Part shown: one piece after another, positions 16,847-25,297 of the stretch
Layout: every line of letters starts with the position of its first letter
How positions within the stretch are numbered: position 1 is the first letter of the stretch
Assembly: GCA_035433705.1 (NCBI GenBank)
Contig: DAORVK010000019.1
Coordinates: 1-49,281 of the forward strand
Direction of reading: 5' to 3'
From: CADEFQ01 sp035433705
GTDB taxonomy: Bacteria > Pseudomonadota > Gammaproteobacteria > Steroidobacterales > Steroidobacteraceae
Length of the DNA: 49,281 nucleotides
The notes under the pieces: model-generated
Told to the model about the DNA's origin: nothing
What the model saw: the letters and a program-made list of their open reading frames with translations, nothing else
Database searches by the model: none
Translations under genes and position numbers: made by a program

Positions 16847-17869
16847 ATGATGAAGTCGCGCGCCATTGGGGCTGGTGTTGCGGTCGCGGCCGCCTCGGCA
16901 CTGGCATTCGTGCTCGTGCATGTAGCTGCAGAACCTGAGATTTCGGTGGTAGCAACTTTGCCGCGCGGCTATTCGGACACCGTTTTTCGCGCCGAGCCCT
17001 CCCAGAGCGCTTTGCCCATCTCTATTGGGCAGTATGAACAGGTCAACACGCAGCGGAGCAGGAACGAGAAGTCTTGGTCAGGAAAACTCGACGAATCGAG
17101 TGACCTATTTGCATTTGTGCAGTCGGCGGCGCCGGCAGCCCTCAGGGGCGACGGGGCCGCGCAGTTTGCGATCTCCGAAGCTCTTCGTCTGTGCGAAGGG
17201 GTTGCCTCCCTCTACCGCGCTGCCGTTGCTCCCGAGGATGTGTGGTCACGGCACCCGGGTATGACCGCAGGCCTGCTGGACTCCATGCAAAAGGACTACG
17301 CGCTGTGCCACCGCTTCGTGTCCGCGAACCCATTTGTTGGTCTTCCTGTCGAGGCTCAGAGTCGCGACGCCGGCGACTGGCTCGATCTCGCGGCAGCGGA
17401 CGGCTATCCCGCTGCAGAGGCTCGAAAGGCCTATGAATTGATGCTCGTCGCCATACGCGCACCCGCGGCTGCCGAGTCGCAAGGGACCGATGCGACTACA
17501 AGAGAGGCGAGCGATCTGCTGGGGCGTGCCATGAAGGCTGGCGGAGCCGAAGCTTGGTGGTTCGCCGGCCTCGCGCTGCTCGCCGCAGATTTCGACCCGA
17601 CGGCGAAGGAACGCGGCGCCTCACTTGTACTGCTGGCTTGCCGAAGCGGCTTCGACTGCGGCCCACTGAACTGGCGGAATCTCCTCGTGCGCTGCAATCG
17701 CCTGGGCGATCCCGACTGTCCGCCGGATGCCACCGTTCCCTATTACCTCGAGCGCGAAGTGGGCGGCGACGTCTACGCGCGTGCCTACGCGCTCGCGGAG
17801 AATCTGACTCGCGACATCGGCGAACACCACGCGCCGATGATTGACGTCTCGATCTCAGCAACACGCTGA
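16847..17869 (+). CDS. Hypothetical exported or membrane-anchored protein
   Basis: A 340-residue protein not recognised by family. It starts with a signal anchor or signal peptide (MMKSRAIGAGVAVAAASALAF). The rest is Ala-rich and probably mostly helical, with stretches reminiscent of Sel1/TPR-like helical repeats (for example WLDLAAADGYPAAEARKAYE and LLGRAMKAGGAEAWWFAGLA). Cysteines recur in LLACRSGFDCGP, LLVRCNRLGDPDCPP and earlier at LRLCEG, suggesting periplasmic disulfides. The start could be 16847 or 16850; a TTG at 16841 is less likely. The stop abuts the clpA stop with no gap. It sits with a decayed gene in the interval between infA and clpA. Confidence 0.7.
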   Translation: MMKSRAIGAGVAVAAASALAFVLVHVAAEPEISVVATLPRGYSDTVFRAEPSQSALPISIGQYEQVNTQRSRNEKSWSGKLDESSDLFAFVQSAAPAALRGDGAAQFAISEALRLCEGVASLYRAAVAPEDVWSRHPGMTAGLLDSMQKDYALCHRFVSANPFVGLPVEAQSRDAGDWLDLAAADGYPAAEARKAYELMLVAIRAPAAAESQGTDATTREASDLLGRAMKAGGAEAWWFAGLALLAADFDPTAKERGASLVLLACRSGFDCGPLNWRNLLVRCNRLGDPDCPPDATVPYYLEREVGGDVYARAYALAENLTRDIGEHHAPMIDVSISATR

Positions 17870-20131
17870 TCAGGCGGGGACGGCCTCCTCGCCCGGCGTG
17901 CACTCGAGTGCGAGCCCATCGCCGCCTGCGGCGAGTGTCACCCGCACCTGCCCGCCGTTCACGAGCTTGCCGAAAAGCAGTTCCTCCGCGAGCGGCCGCT
18001 TGATGTGCTCCTGGATCACTCGCGCCATCGGTCGCGCGCCCATCTTCGGGTCATAACCCTTCTGCGCGATCCAGCGACGCGCGGCATCGTCGATCGTCAG
18101 TATTACTCCCTTCTGCTCGAGCTGGGCTTCAGCCTCCACCAGCAACTTCTCGACCACGCGCTCGATCGTCGGCGCAGCGAGCGGCGCGAACTGGATGATC
18201 GCGTCGAGCCGGTTGCGGAATTCCGGTGAAAAGAGCCGCCGCACCGCCTCCATCCCGTCGCTCGCGTTGTCCTGATGGGTAAAGCCGATCGACGGGCGGT
18301 TCATTTCCTGCGCGCCCGCGTTCGTCGTCATCACGATCGTGACGTGGCGGAAATCGGCCTTGCGCCCGTTGTTGTCGGTGAGCGTGCCGTGATCCATCAC
18401 CTGCAGCAGCAGATTGAAGACGTCGGGGTGGGCCTTCTCGATTTCGTCGAGCAGCAGCACGCAGTGCGGATGCTTCGTGATCGCCTCGGTGAGGAGCCCA
18501 CCCTGATCGAAGCCGACGTACCCCGGAGGCGCGCCGATCAGGCGCGAGACGGTGTGGCGCTCCATGTACTCCGACATGTCGAAACGGATGAACTCGACGC
18601 CGAGTGCGATCGCGAGCTGGCGCGTGACTTCTGTCTTGCCGACGCCGGTCGGGCCGGCGAAGAGGAAGCTGCCCGTGGGCCTGCGTTGATCGCCGAGCCC
18701 CGATCGGCCCATCTTGATCGATGCGGCGAGCGACTCGATCGCCGTGTCCTGCCCGAAGATCACGAGCTTGAGATTGCGCTCGAGGTTGCGCAGCACTTCA
18801 CGGTCGGTAGTCGAAACGTTCTTCGCCGGGATGCGCGCGATGCGCGCCACGACTTCCTCGATGTGCCGCACTTCGACTGTCGCTTCGCGCTCGGCAGCGG
18901 GCTTCAGCCGCAGCCGGGCGCCGGCCTCGTCGACGACGTCAATCGCCTTGTCCGGCAGCTGGCGCTCGTTGATGTGGCGCGCCGAGAGTTCTGCCGCGGC
19001 GCGCAGCGCCTCGTCCGTGTACCTGACGGCATGGTGCTCCTCGAAGCGCGACTTGAGCCCCCGCAGGATGTCGATCGTCTCCGCGACGCTCGGTTCCACG
19101 ACATCGATCTTCTGGAAGCGCCGCGCGAGCGCGTGGTCCTTCTCGAAGATGCCGCGAAACTCCTGATAGGTCGTCGAGCCGATACAGCGGATCTCGCCGC
19201 CCGTCAGCACGGGCTTGATCAGGTTCGAGGCATCCATCACGCCGCCCGACGCGGCGCCGGCGCCGATCACGGTGTGGATCTCGTCGATGAAGAGGATCGC
19301 TCCGGGTTGCTTCTTCAGCTCGGTAATCACGCCCTTCAGGCGCTTCTCGAAATCGCCGCGATATTTGGTGCCGGCGATCAGGGCGCCCATATCGAGCGCG
19401 TAGATCGTGCTGCCCGCGAGCACGTCGGGCACCTTGCGCTCGACGATGAGCCGTGCGAGCCCCTCCGCGATGGCCGTCTTGCCGACGCCAGCCTCGCCGA
19501 CGTACAGCGGATTGTTCTTGCGGCGCCGGCAGAGGATCTCGATCGTGCGTTCGACTTCGAGCTGGCGGCCGATCAGTGGATCGATGCGGCCGCTCTCGGC
19601 CTGGCGGTTGAGGTTGGTGGTGTACTTCTCGAGCGCGCCACCTTCAGCCTCGCGCTCCCCCTCGACAGCCTCGGACTCCTTCCCCGGCTTCTCCTCTGCA
19701 ATCTTCGAGAGGCCGTGCGACACGTAGTTCACGACGTCGAGCCGGTTCACGCCCTGGCGGTTGAGGAGGTACACCGCGTGGGTCTGCTTCTCGCTGAAAA
19801 TCGCGACCAGCACGTTCGCGACCCCGACTTCCTTCTTGCCGCTCGACTGCACATGAAAGACCGCGCGCTGCAGCACGCGCTGGAAGCCGAGCGTGGGCTG
19901 CACCTCGCGATCATCGCCCTCGGGCAGTTGCGGCGTCGCCTCCGAGATGTGCGCGCGCAGGTCGGGCTTCAGCTTCTCAAGATCGGCCCCGCAGGCTCGC
20001 AGCACCTCGCGCACCCGGGCGGCCCCGAGCAGGCTGTACAGCAGATGCTCGACGGTCAGGAACTCGTGGCGGGCCTCGCGTGCCTCGCGAAAGGCTTCAT
20101 TCAGGCAGTATTCGAGCTCGGACGACAGCAT
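17870..20131 (-). CDS. clpA: ATP-dependent Clp protease ATP-binding subunit ClpA
   Basis: A 753-residue Hsp100 unfoldase that feeds substrates to ClpP. The N domain (MLSSELEYCLNEAFREAR, then HEFLTVEHLLYSLL) binds ClpS. Two AAA+ modules follow: Walker A GEAGVGKTA near residue 210 and GPTGVGKTE near 490, with LFIDEIHTVIGAGAASGG in the first. The start at 20131 gives the conserved N terminus; upstream codons belong to clpS in another frame. The ATG shares one base with the clpS stop (TGATG). ClpA with ClpS degrades N-degron proteins, including those made by Aat. Confidence 0.97.
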   Translation of the reverse strand: MLSSELEYCLNEAFREAREARHEFLTVEHLLYSLLGAARVREVLRACGADLEKLKPDLRAHISEATPQLPEGDDREVQPTLGFQRVLQRAVFHVQSSGKKEVGVANVLVAIFSEKQTHAVYLLNRQGVNRLDVVNYVSHGLSKIAEEKPGKESEAVEGEREAEGGALEKYTTNLNRQAESGRIDPLIGRQLEVERTIEILCRRRKNNPLYVGEAGVGKTAIAEGLARLIVERKVPDVLAGSTIYALDMGALIAGTKYRGDFEKRLKGVITELKKQPGAILFIDEIHTVIGAGAASGGVMDASNLIKPVLTGGEIRCIGSTTYQEFRGIFEKDHALARRFQKIDVVEPSVAETIDILRGLKSRFEEHHAVRYTDEALRAAAELSARHINERQLPDKAIDVVDEAGARLRLKPAAEREATVEVRHIEEVVARIARIPAKNVSTTDREVLRNLERNLKLVIFGQDTAIESLAASIKMGRSGLGDQRRPTGSFLFAGPTGVGKTEVTRQLAIALGVEFIRFDMSEYMERHTVSRLIGAPPGYVGFDQGGLLTEAITKHPHCVLLLDEIEKAHPDVFNLLLQVMDHGTLTDNNGRKADFRHVTIVMTTNAGAQEMNRPSIGFTHQDNASDGMEAVRRLFSPEFRNRLDAIIQFAPLAAPTIERVVEKLLVEAEAQLEQKGVILTIDDAARRWIAQKGYDPKMGARPMARVIQEHIKRPLAEELLFGKLVNGGQVRVTLAAGGDGLALECTPGEEAVPA

Positions 20132-20451
20132 CAGATCTCCTCCAGCGTACACATCAACGGGTGCTGGTTGTCGCGCGCATAGGTCGTGACTTGCGCGACT
20201 TTGGTCTCGGCAATCTCGAAACTGAACACCCCGCACACGCCCTTGCCCTTCATGTGAACCTCGAGCATCACGCGGGTTGCCTGCGGCCTGTTCATGCCAA
20301 AAAACCTCTCGAGCACATCCACCACGAACTCCATCGGCGTGTAATCGTCGTTCAGCAATATGACCTGAAACAGCGGCGGACGTTTCAGCTTCGGCGCCGC
20401 CTCCTCGACGACGACACCACGGTCTGGATGGACTGGCTCATTACCCGGCAT
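20131..20451 (-). CDS. clpS: ATP-dependent Clp protease adaptor ClpS
   Basis: A 106-residue adaptor that binds N-degron residues and delivers substrates to ClpA. Conserved blocks are FQVILLNDDYTPMEFVVDVL (residues about 28-47) and VMLEVHMKGKGVCGVFSFEIAE, including the acidic pocket and HMKG motif. The ATG at 20451 is preferred because a promoter-like TATAAA ends 7 nt upstream and AAAGG lies close by; the next in-frame start upstream is a TTG at 20487 inside the putative -35 box. It is coupled to clpA. Confidence 0.95.
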   Translation of the reverse strand: MPGNEPVHPDRGVVVEEAAPKLKRPPLFQVILLNDDYTPMEFVVDVLERFFGMNRPQATRVMLEVHMKGKGVCGVFSFEIAETKVAQVTTYARDNQHPLMCTLEEI

Positions 20452-20458
20452 TTGACCT

Positions 20459-20487
20459 TTTATAGGGGTCGCCGATCGGCAACACAA
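20459..20487 (-). promoter_or_regulatory. Putative promoter of clpS-clpA
   Basis: On the minus strand TTGTGT (20487-20482) is followed after 17 nt by TATAAA (20464-20459). The predicted transcription start, about 7 nt further on, falls at or just before the clpS ATG (20451), so the leader would be absent or only a few bases. Confidence 0.45.
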
Positions 20488-20530
20488 GTCGCCGGTTCAC
20501 GCGGCGCCGAATTCTTGGCGAAACAGTCGC

Positions 20531-20560
20531 TTGTGAGCGCCATCGACAGCACCTTATGAT
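20531..20560 (+). promoter_or_regulatory. Putative promoter of gspCDEF
   Basis: TTGTGA (20531-20536), an 18-nt spacer and TATGAT (20555-20560). The -10 covers the ATG at 20556, so if this promoter is real that codon cannot be the start; the next ATG at 20568 would lie at the predicted transcription start. Confidence 0.4.
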
Positions 20561-20567
20561 TGGGCGG

Positions 20568-21557
20568 ATGACGACTTCCGTGTTGCAGGGCCTACCCTCG
20601 CCAGACGCCTGGAAAGGCCTGCTGGCTGTCCGCGGCCCGCAACTTGCCACCTGGGTGCTCGGCGTCGTGCTCGCCGTGCAGATTGCCTTCACGGTGACCG
20701 ACCTCGCTGGCGCCAATCTCGCCACACCGGTCGCGAGTGAACCTGTGCAGGCGCCACCGCAGCTCGACCTGGCAACGCTCGTCAACGCGCACCTCTTTGG
20801 CGAGTCTGCCGTCGCCGCGAGCGGCGATGCCAGCAACGCGCCGCAGACGAGTCTCGCGCTCGTGCTCGCGGGTGTGATCGCCAACACCGACCCGAATACC
20901 GGCATCGCCATCCTCGGCGAGAGTGCCGCCGCCGCCAAGGTCGTGATGGTCGGCGACACCGTGCCTGGTGGGGCGAAGCTGCATGCCGTCTATGCAGACC
21001 GCGTCGTGCTCGAGCGGGCTGGAGCCCTTGAATCACTGTCGCTGCCGCACCAGTCGACACTTGCTTCGGCTGCGCCTTCCCCCGCGCTGCCTGCACAGCT
21101 GCCGACGGCGGGCGACATACAGATCCTCGATCGCATGAAAAAGCTCATCGAGAAGGACCCGGGCGTCATCGGAGACGTGATGCGACCTCAGCCTGTCTTT
21201 GCCGAGGGCAAACAGCGCGGCTACCGCGTCTACCCGGGGCGCAACCGCGCCGCCTTTGCGCGCCTCGGCCTGCGCCCGGGTGACCTCGTCACCTCGATCA
21301 ACGGCACGCCGCTCGACGATCCCGCGCGCGGCAACGAAATTTTCCGCACACTCGGCAGTTCCGCCGAAGCGCGCGTGACCGTGATGCGCAGCGGGCGGCA
21401 GCAGGAACTCACCCTCAACATGGCGCAGGTGGCGAATGAGGCGGAGCAGCTTGCGGCGCCGCCTGCCCAGCCCGATCCAGCCGCGGCTGCGCTGGGTAGC
21501 GGCGAGACAGGTACGGAAGAACCGGCCGACCCGCCGCCCAACGAGCGTGGCGACTAG
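20568..21557 (+). CDS. gspC: Type II secretion system protein GspC
   Basis: A 329-residue bitopic inner-membrane protein that connects the inner-membrane platform to the secretin. One membrane segment (about residues 25-45, ATWVLGVVLAVQIAFTVTDL), a periplasmic HR domain (LALVLAGVIANTDPNTGIAIL to VLERAGALESLSL), a linker, and a C-terminal PDZ domain (GYRVYPGRNRAAFARLGLRPG then DLVTSINGTPLDDPARG). A Pro/Ala-rich tail follows. ATG 20556 would add four residues, but it falls within a candidate -10 box and has no ribosome-binding site. gspD starts 20 nt downstream. Confidence 0.92.
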   Translation: MTTSVLQGLPSPDAWKGLLAVRGPQLATWVLGVVLAVQIAFTVTDLAGANLATPVASEPVQAPPQLDLATLVNAHLFGESAVAASGDASNAPQTSLALVLAGVIANTDPNTGIAILGESAAAAKVVMVGDTVPGGAKLHAVYADRVVLERAGALESLSLPHQSTLASAAPSPALPAQLPTAGDIQILDRMKKLIEKDPGVIGDVMRPQPVFAEGKQRGYRVYPGRNRAAFARLGLRPGDLVTSINGTPLDDPARGNEIFRTLGSSAEARVTVMRSGRQQELTLNMAQVANEAEQLAAPPAQPDPAAAALGSGETGTEEPADPPPNERGD

Positions 21558-21577
21558 AAAGTGGAGACTTGGCGGAT

Positions 21578-23698
21578 ATGACACGCAATAACGAAATCCG
21601 GCCTCCGCGCTTGCGCCGCGGCCAGGTGCGCCTCGCCGCCCTGGGCGCCCTGCTTGCCGTCGTCTCCGTCGCGGCGGCACAGCAGCCGTCCGCGGCGCGC
21701 ATCACGCCGAACTTCAAGGACGCCGACATCACGCAGATCATCGAGGCAGTCAGCGCGGCAACCGGCAAGAACTTCATCATCGACCCACGCGTCGGCCGCC
21801 AGCAGGTCACCATGCTGTCGACCACGCCGATGACTCCCGAGGCCTTCTATCAGGCATTCCTCTCTATCCTGCAGGTTTACGGTTTCGTCGCAGTGCAGAC
21901 CGGCAATGTGATCAAGATCATTCCGGACGCGAACGCGAGGCAGTTTCCATCGGTCGACCTGCCCGACCGTGTCAGCTCCACGTCCGACGAGATCGTCACC
22001 CAGGTCATTGCGGTGAAGAACGTGAGCGCAGCGCAGCTCGTGCCGATCCTGCGGCCGCTGATTCCGCAGTACGGGCATCTCGCGGCCTACCCCGCCTCGA
22101 ACATGCTGATCATTTCCGACCGCGCGAACAACGTGAACCGCATCATGCGCATCATCCGGCGCATCGACCAGGGTGGCGACGCGGAGATCGAGGTGATCCC
22201 GATGCAGAATGCGTCGGCCGCCGAAATCGTGCGCGTGGTCTCCCAGCTGATACAGGGTGCGGCTGCGGCTGAAGGCGGCGGCACCAACCTGAAGCTGGTT
22301 GCGGACGACCGCTCGAACAGCATATTGCTGAGCGGCGAGCAATCCGCGCGACTGCGCGTGAAGGCGCTGATTGCGCACCTCGATACACCCCTTGAAGCGG
22401 GCGGAGATACGCAAGTGCGCTATCTGCGCTACTCGGACGCCGAAAAGATTGCTGCGAAACTGAAGGAACAGGTCACCGGCGTCGCCGCCGCCGCGCCGGG
22501 CGCCGCCGGCGCGGCCGGGGCCGGTCCCGCGGCCCAGGCCGAGCGCAACACGACCATCTGGGCCGACCCCGACAACAACGCCATCGTGATCACCGCACCG
22601 CCGAAGGCCATGCGCAGCCTCATGGCGATCGTCGACAAACTCGATATCCGCCGGGCGCAGGTGCTCGTGCAGGCGGTGATCGTCGAAGTGCGCGCCGACA
22701 AGACCGCAGAACTCGGCATCAACTGGGCCGTTGACGGCTCACAGGACAATTTTGCCGTCGGCGGCTTCATCCAGCCGATCGCGGGCGGCAGCATCGTCGA
22801 CATCATCCGTGGCATCGATAACCCGACCAGCATCGACCCCAAGGCCATCATCGGCACCACGATCGGGGGTGGCCGGGTGCAGGACACCGGCACGAACTGG
22901 GCGGCGGTGCTGCGAGCGATCAGAAACGATGCCGACACCAACATCGTCGCAACGCCGTCGATCGTCACGCTCGACAATCAGGAGGCGCAGATCAAGGTCG
23001 CGCAGGAAGTGCCCTTCATCACCGGCCAGTACACGAACACCGGCGGCAACAACAACGGCTCCGTCAATCCCTTCCAGACCATCCAGCGAGAGGAAGTCGG
23101 CACGATCCTCAAGATCACGCCACAGATCAATGAAGGCGACGCCGTGATCCTGAAGATCGAGCAGGAAGCCTCGAGCCTTTCGACCAGCACCGCGAGCTCG
23201 GTCGACCTCATCACGAACAAACGCGTGATCAACACGACGCTCCTCGTCGAGGATGGCGGCACGATCGTGCTGGGAGGGCTCATCCAGAACGAGGATCGCC
23301 GGGGTGAACAGCGCGTGCCGTTCCTCGGCCGCATTCCTCTCATCGGCGAACTGTTCCGGGTGCGGCAAGCCTCGAAGATCAAGACCAACCTGATGGTCTT
23401 CATCCAGCCGAAGATCCTGCGCGACGGCGTGCAGGCCTCTTTCGAGACGAACGCGAAGTACAACTACATCCGCGACGAGCAGAAGCGGATGGGCCCCAGG
23501 TTCGAAGTGGTCCCGATGTTGCCGGGAGAAAAGAAGTCGGTGCTGCCGCCGTTGGCGGCGCCTGCGCCGGTCGACCCGCAGGCGGGCAACGGGCCGGACG
23601 ACGCCGCAAGCACGGTGCCGGCGGCCGGGTCGCCCGCCCCTGCGCCCGCCCCTGCGCCCACCCCTGCGCCCGGACAGACGCCGCCGGAGTCGCCCTGA
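21578..23698 (+). CDS. gspD: Type II secretion system secretin GspD
   Basis: A 706-residue outer-membrane secretin. A signal peptide (LAALGALLAVVSVAAAQQ) is followed by the N0 domain (ITPNFKDADITQIIEAVSAA), three N1-N3 repeats and the secretin core, ending with the conserved VPFLGRIPLIGELF motif and LMVFIQPKILRDG. The tail is Pro/Ala-rich and contains a 12-bp tandem repeat (23636-23671). No AspS-type or lipoprotein pilotin signal was recognised. ATG 21578 has a GGAG box 11 nt upstream; a TTG at 21569 would be too close to that box. The stop shares a base with the gspE start. Confidence 0.95.
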   Translation: MTRNNEIRPPRLRRGQVRLAALGALLAVVSVAAAQQPSAARITPNFKDADITQIIEAVSAATGKNFIIDPRVGRQQVTMLSTTPMTPEAFYQAFLSILQVYGFVAVQTGNVIKIIPDANARQFPSVDLPDRVSSTSDEIVTQVIAVKNVSAAQLVPILRPLIPQYGHLAAYPASNMLIISDRANNVNRIMRIIRRIDQGGDAEIEVIPMQNASAAEIVRVVSQLIQGAAAAEGGGTNLKLVADDRSNSILLSGEQSARLRVKALIAHLDTPLEAGGDTQVRYLRYSDAEKIAAKLKEQVTGVAAAAPGAAGAAGAGPAAQAERNTTIWADPDNNAIVITAPPKAMRSLMAIVDKLDIRRAQVLVQAVIVEVRADKTAELGINWAVDGSQDNFAVGGFIQPIAGGSIVDIIRGIDNPTSIDPKAIIGTTIGGGRVQDTGTNWAAVLRAIRNDADTNIVATPSIVTLDNQEAQIKVAQEVPFITGQYTNTGGNNNGSVNPFQTIQREEVGTILKITPQINEGDAVILKIEQEASSLSTSTASSVDLITNKRVINTTLLVEDGGTIVLGGLIQNEDRRGEQRVPFLGRIPLIGELFRVRQASKIKTNLMVFIQPKILRDGVQASFETNAKYNYIRDEQKRMGPRFEVVPMLPGEKKSVLPPLAAPAPVDPQAGNGPDDAASTVPAAGSPAPAPAPAPTPAPGQTPPESP
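23636..23671 (+). repeat. 12-bp tandem repeat in the gspD tail
   Basis: Three direct copies of a 12-bp unit, gcccctgcgccc twice and acccctgcgccc once. They encode the APAPAPTPAP-type tail of GspD, a low-complexity extension after the secretin core. Being a multiple of three, copy changes would keep the frame. Confidence 0.8.
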
Positions 23699-25194
23699 TG
23701 GAGGCGGCGCCAGCGGGCGGGCCTGCGCGCCCGGCCGAGCGGCGCCTGTCGTTCGCGTTCGCGAAGCGCCACGGCGTGCTCGTGCGGCACACTGCCGACG
23801 GCATCGCCGACTGCGCCCATCGCGGCGACGTGACACCGATTGCGATCGCCGAAGTCCGCCGCCACCTGCGCATGCCGATTCGCCTTGCAAGGGTGGGCGA
23901 TGAGGAGTTCGATACACTGCTGCGCCTCACCTACGAGGCGGGCTCCGACGCGATGCAGGCGGCCGAGGGCCTCGACGGCACCGTCGATCTCGCGCACCTC
24001 GCGCTCGACCTTCCCGAACAGGCAGACCTCCTCGAGAGCGACGACGACGCGCCGATCATCCGGCTGATCAACGCTCTCCTCACCCAGGCTGTGAAGGAAA
24101 ACGCGTCCGACATCCACATCGAGCCGTTCGAGAACCGGCTCGTGATCCGTTTCCGGGTCGACGGCGTGCTGCGCGAGGTGTTGCAGTCCCGTCGCGCGGT
24201 CGCACCGCTCGTTGTCTCGCGCATCAAGGTCATGTCGAAGCTCGATATCGCCGAGAAGCGCTTGCCGCAGGACGGCCGCATCTCGCTGCGCATCGCAGGC
24301 CGCGCCGTTGACGTACGTGTCTCGACGATCCCATCGGGCCACGGCGAGCGGGTCGTGCTGCGCATCCTCGACAAACAGGCGGGGCGCCTGAACCTCGATT
24401 CGCTCGGCATGGATCAGGCGACGCAGTCGCTGATGGACGAGTTGATCCACAAGCCGCACGGCATCCTGCTCGTGACAGGCCCCACGGGCTCGGGCAAGAC
24501 GACCACGCTCTACGCCGCGCTCGAGCGCCTGAACGACAACACGCGCAACATCATGACGGTCGAGGATCCGATCGAGTATTACATCGACGGCATCGGCCAG
24601 ACGCAGGTCAACACCAAGGTCGAGATGACCTTCGCACGCGGCCTGCGCGCGATCCTGCGGCAGGACCCGGACGTGGTGCTGGTGGGCGAAATCCGGGACC
24701 TCGAAACCGCGCAGATCGCGGTGCAGGCGAGCCTCACCGGCCACCTCGTGCTCTCGACACTGCACACCAACACCGCGGCGGGCGCCGTCACGCGCCTGCG
24801 CGACATGGGGATCGAGCCGTTTCTCCTTTCCTCGAGCCTGATCGGCGTTCTCGCACAACGCCTCGTGCGGGTCCTGAATCCCGAAACCAAGCAGCCGTTC
24901 CAGGCCGGTGAGTACGAGCGACGCCTGCTGAACCTCGGTCCGACCGACGACTCGCCGGTGCTGTATCGCCCGAGCAGCGAGCTCGGCATGGGCTACCGGG
25001 GCAGGAGCGGCATCTATGAAATGATCATGGTCGATGACCAGATGCGCACCATGATTCACGACGGCGCCGCGGAGCACGAACTCGAGCGCTATGCGCGCAC
25101 GATGACGCCGTCAATCCGCGACGACGGGCGCAACCGGGTCCTCAGGGGCGAAACGACCCTCGAGGAAGTCTTGCGGGTGACGCGTGAGGATTGA
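23698..25194 (+). CDS. gspE: Type II secretion system ATPase GspE
   Basis: A 498-residue cytosolic ATPase that drives pseudopilus assembly. The N-terminal domain is followed by the N2E/C1E core: DIHIEPFENRLVIRFRVDG (about 138-156), Walker A GPTGSGKTT at 261-269, Asp box VEDPIEYYIDGIGQTQVN, Walker B DVVLVGEIRD and His box HLVLSTLHTNTA. The usual tetracysteine zinc element between about residues 393 and 431 is absent: the segment reads RVLNPETKQPFQAGEYERRL and then YRPSSELGMGYRGRSG, with no Cys. The only Cys is at 39. Start overlaps the gspD stop by one base. Confidence 0.94.
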   Translation: MEAAPAGGPARPAERRLSFAFAKRHGVLVRHTADGIADCAHRGDVTPIAIAEVRRHLRMPIRLARVGDEEFDTLLRLTYEAGSDAMQAAEGLDGTVDLAHLALDLPEQADLLESDDDAPIIRLINALLTQAVKENASDIHIEPFENRLVIRFRVDGVLREVLQSRRAVAPLVVSRIKVMSKLDIAEKRLPQDGRISLRIAGRAVDVRVSTIPSGHGERVVLRILDKQAGRLNLDSLGMDQATQSLMDELIHKPHGILLVTGPTGSGKTTTLYAALERLNDNTRNIMTVEDPIEYYIDGIGQTQVNTKVEMTFARGLRAILRQDPDVVLVGEIRDLETAQIAVQASLTGHLVLSTLHTNTAAGAVTRLRDMGIEPFLLSSSLIGVLAQRLVRVLNPETKQPFQAGEYERRLLNLGPTDDSPVLYRPSSELGMGYRGRSGIYEMIMVDDQMRTMIHDGAAEHELERYARTMTPSIRDDGRNRVLRGETTLEEVLRVTRED

Positions 25195-25297
25195 GCCGGG
25201 GCTCAGCGCGAAGGGCGCGGGGCCAGAAGCGCCGGTCAGCTGGCCTGGGGTGCGGTCTTGCCCGTCGCCCCCAGCCCTTTGACCTGAGCGCATCACC

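Noticed and set aside
25245..25274. GC hairpin CTGGGG / CCCCAG between gspE and gspF as a terminator
   Set aside because: Six-base stem with an 18-nt loop and only a short T run; gspF is surely expressed with gspE.
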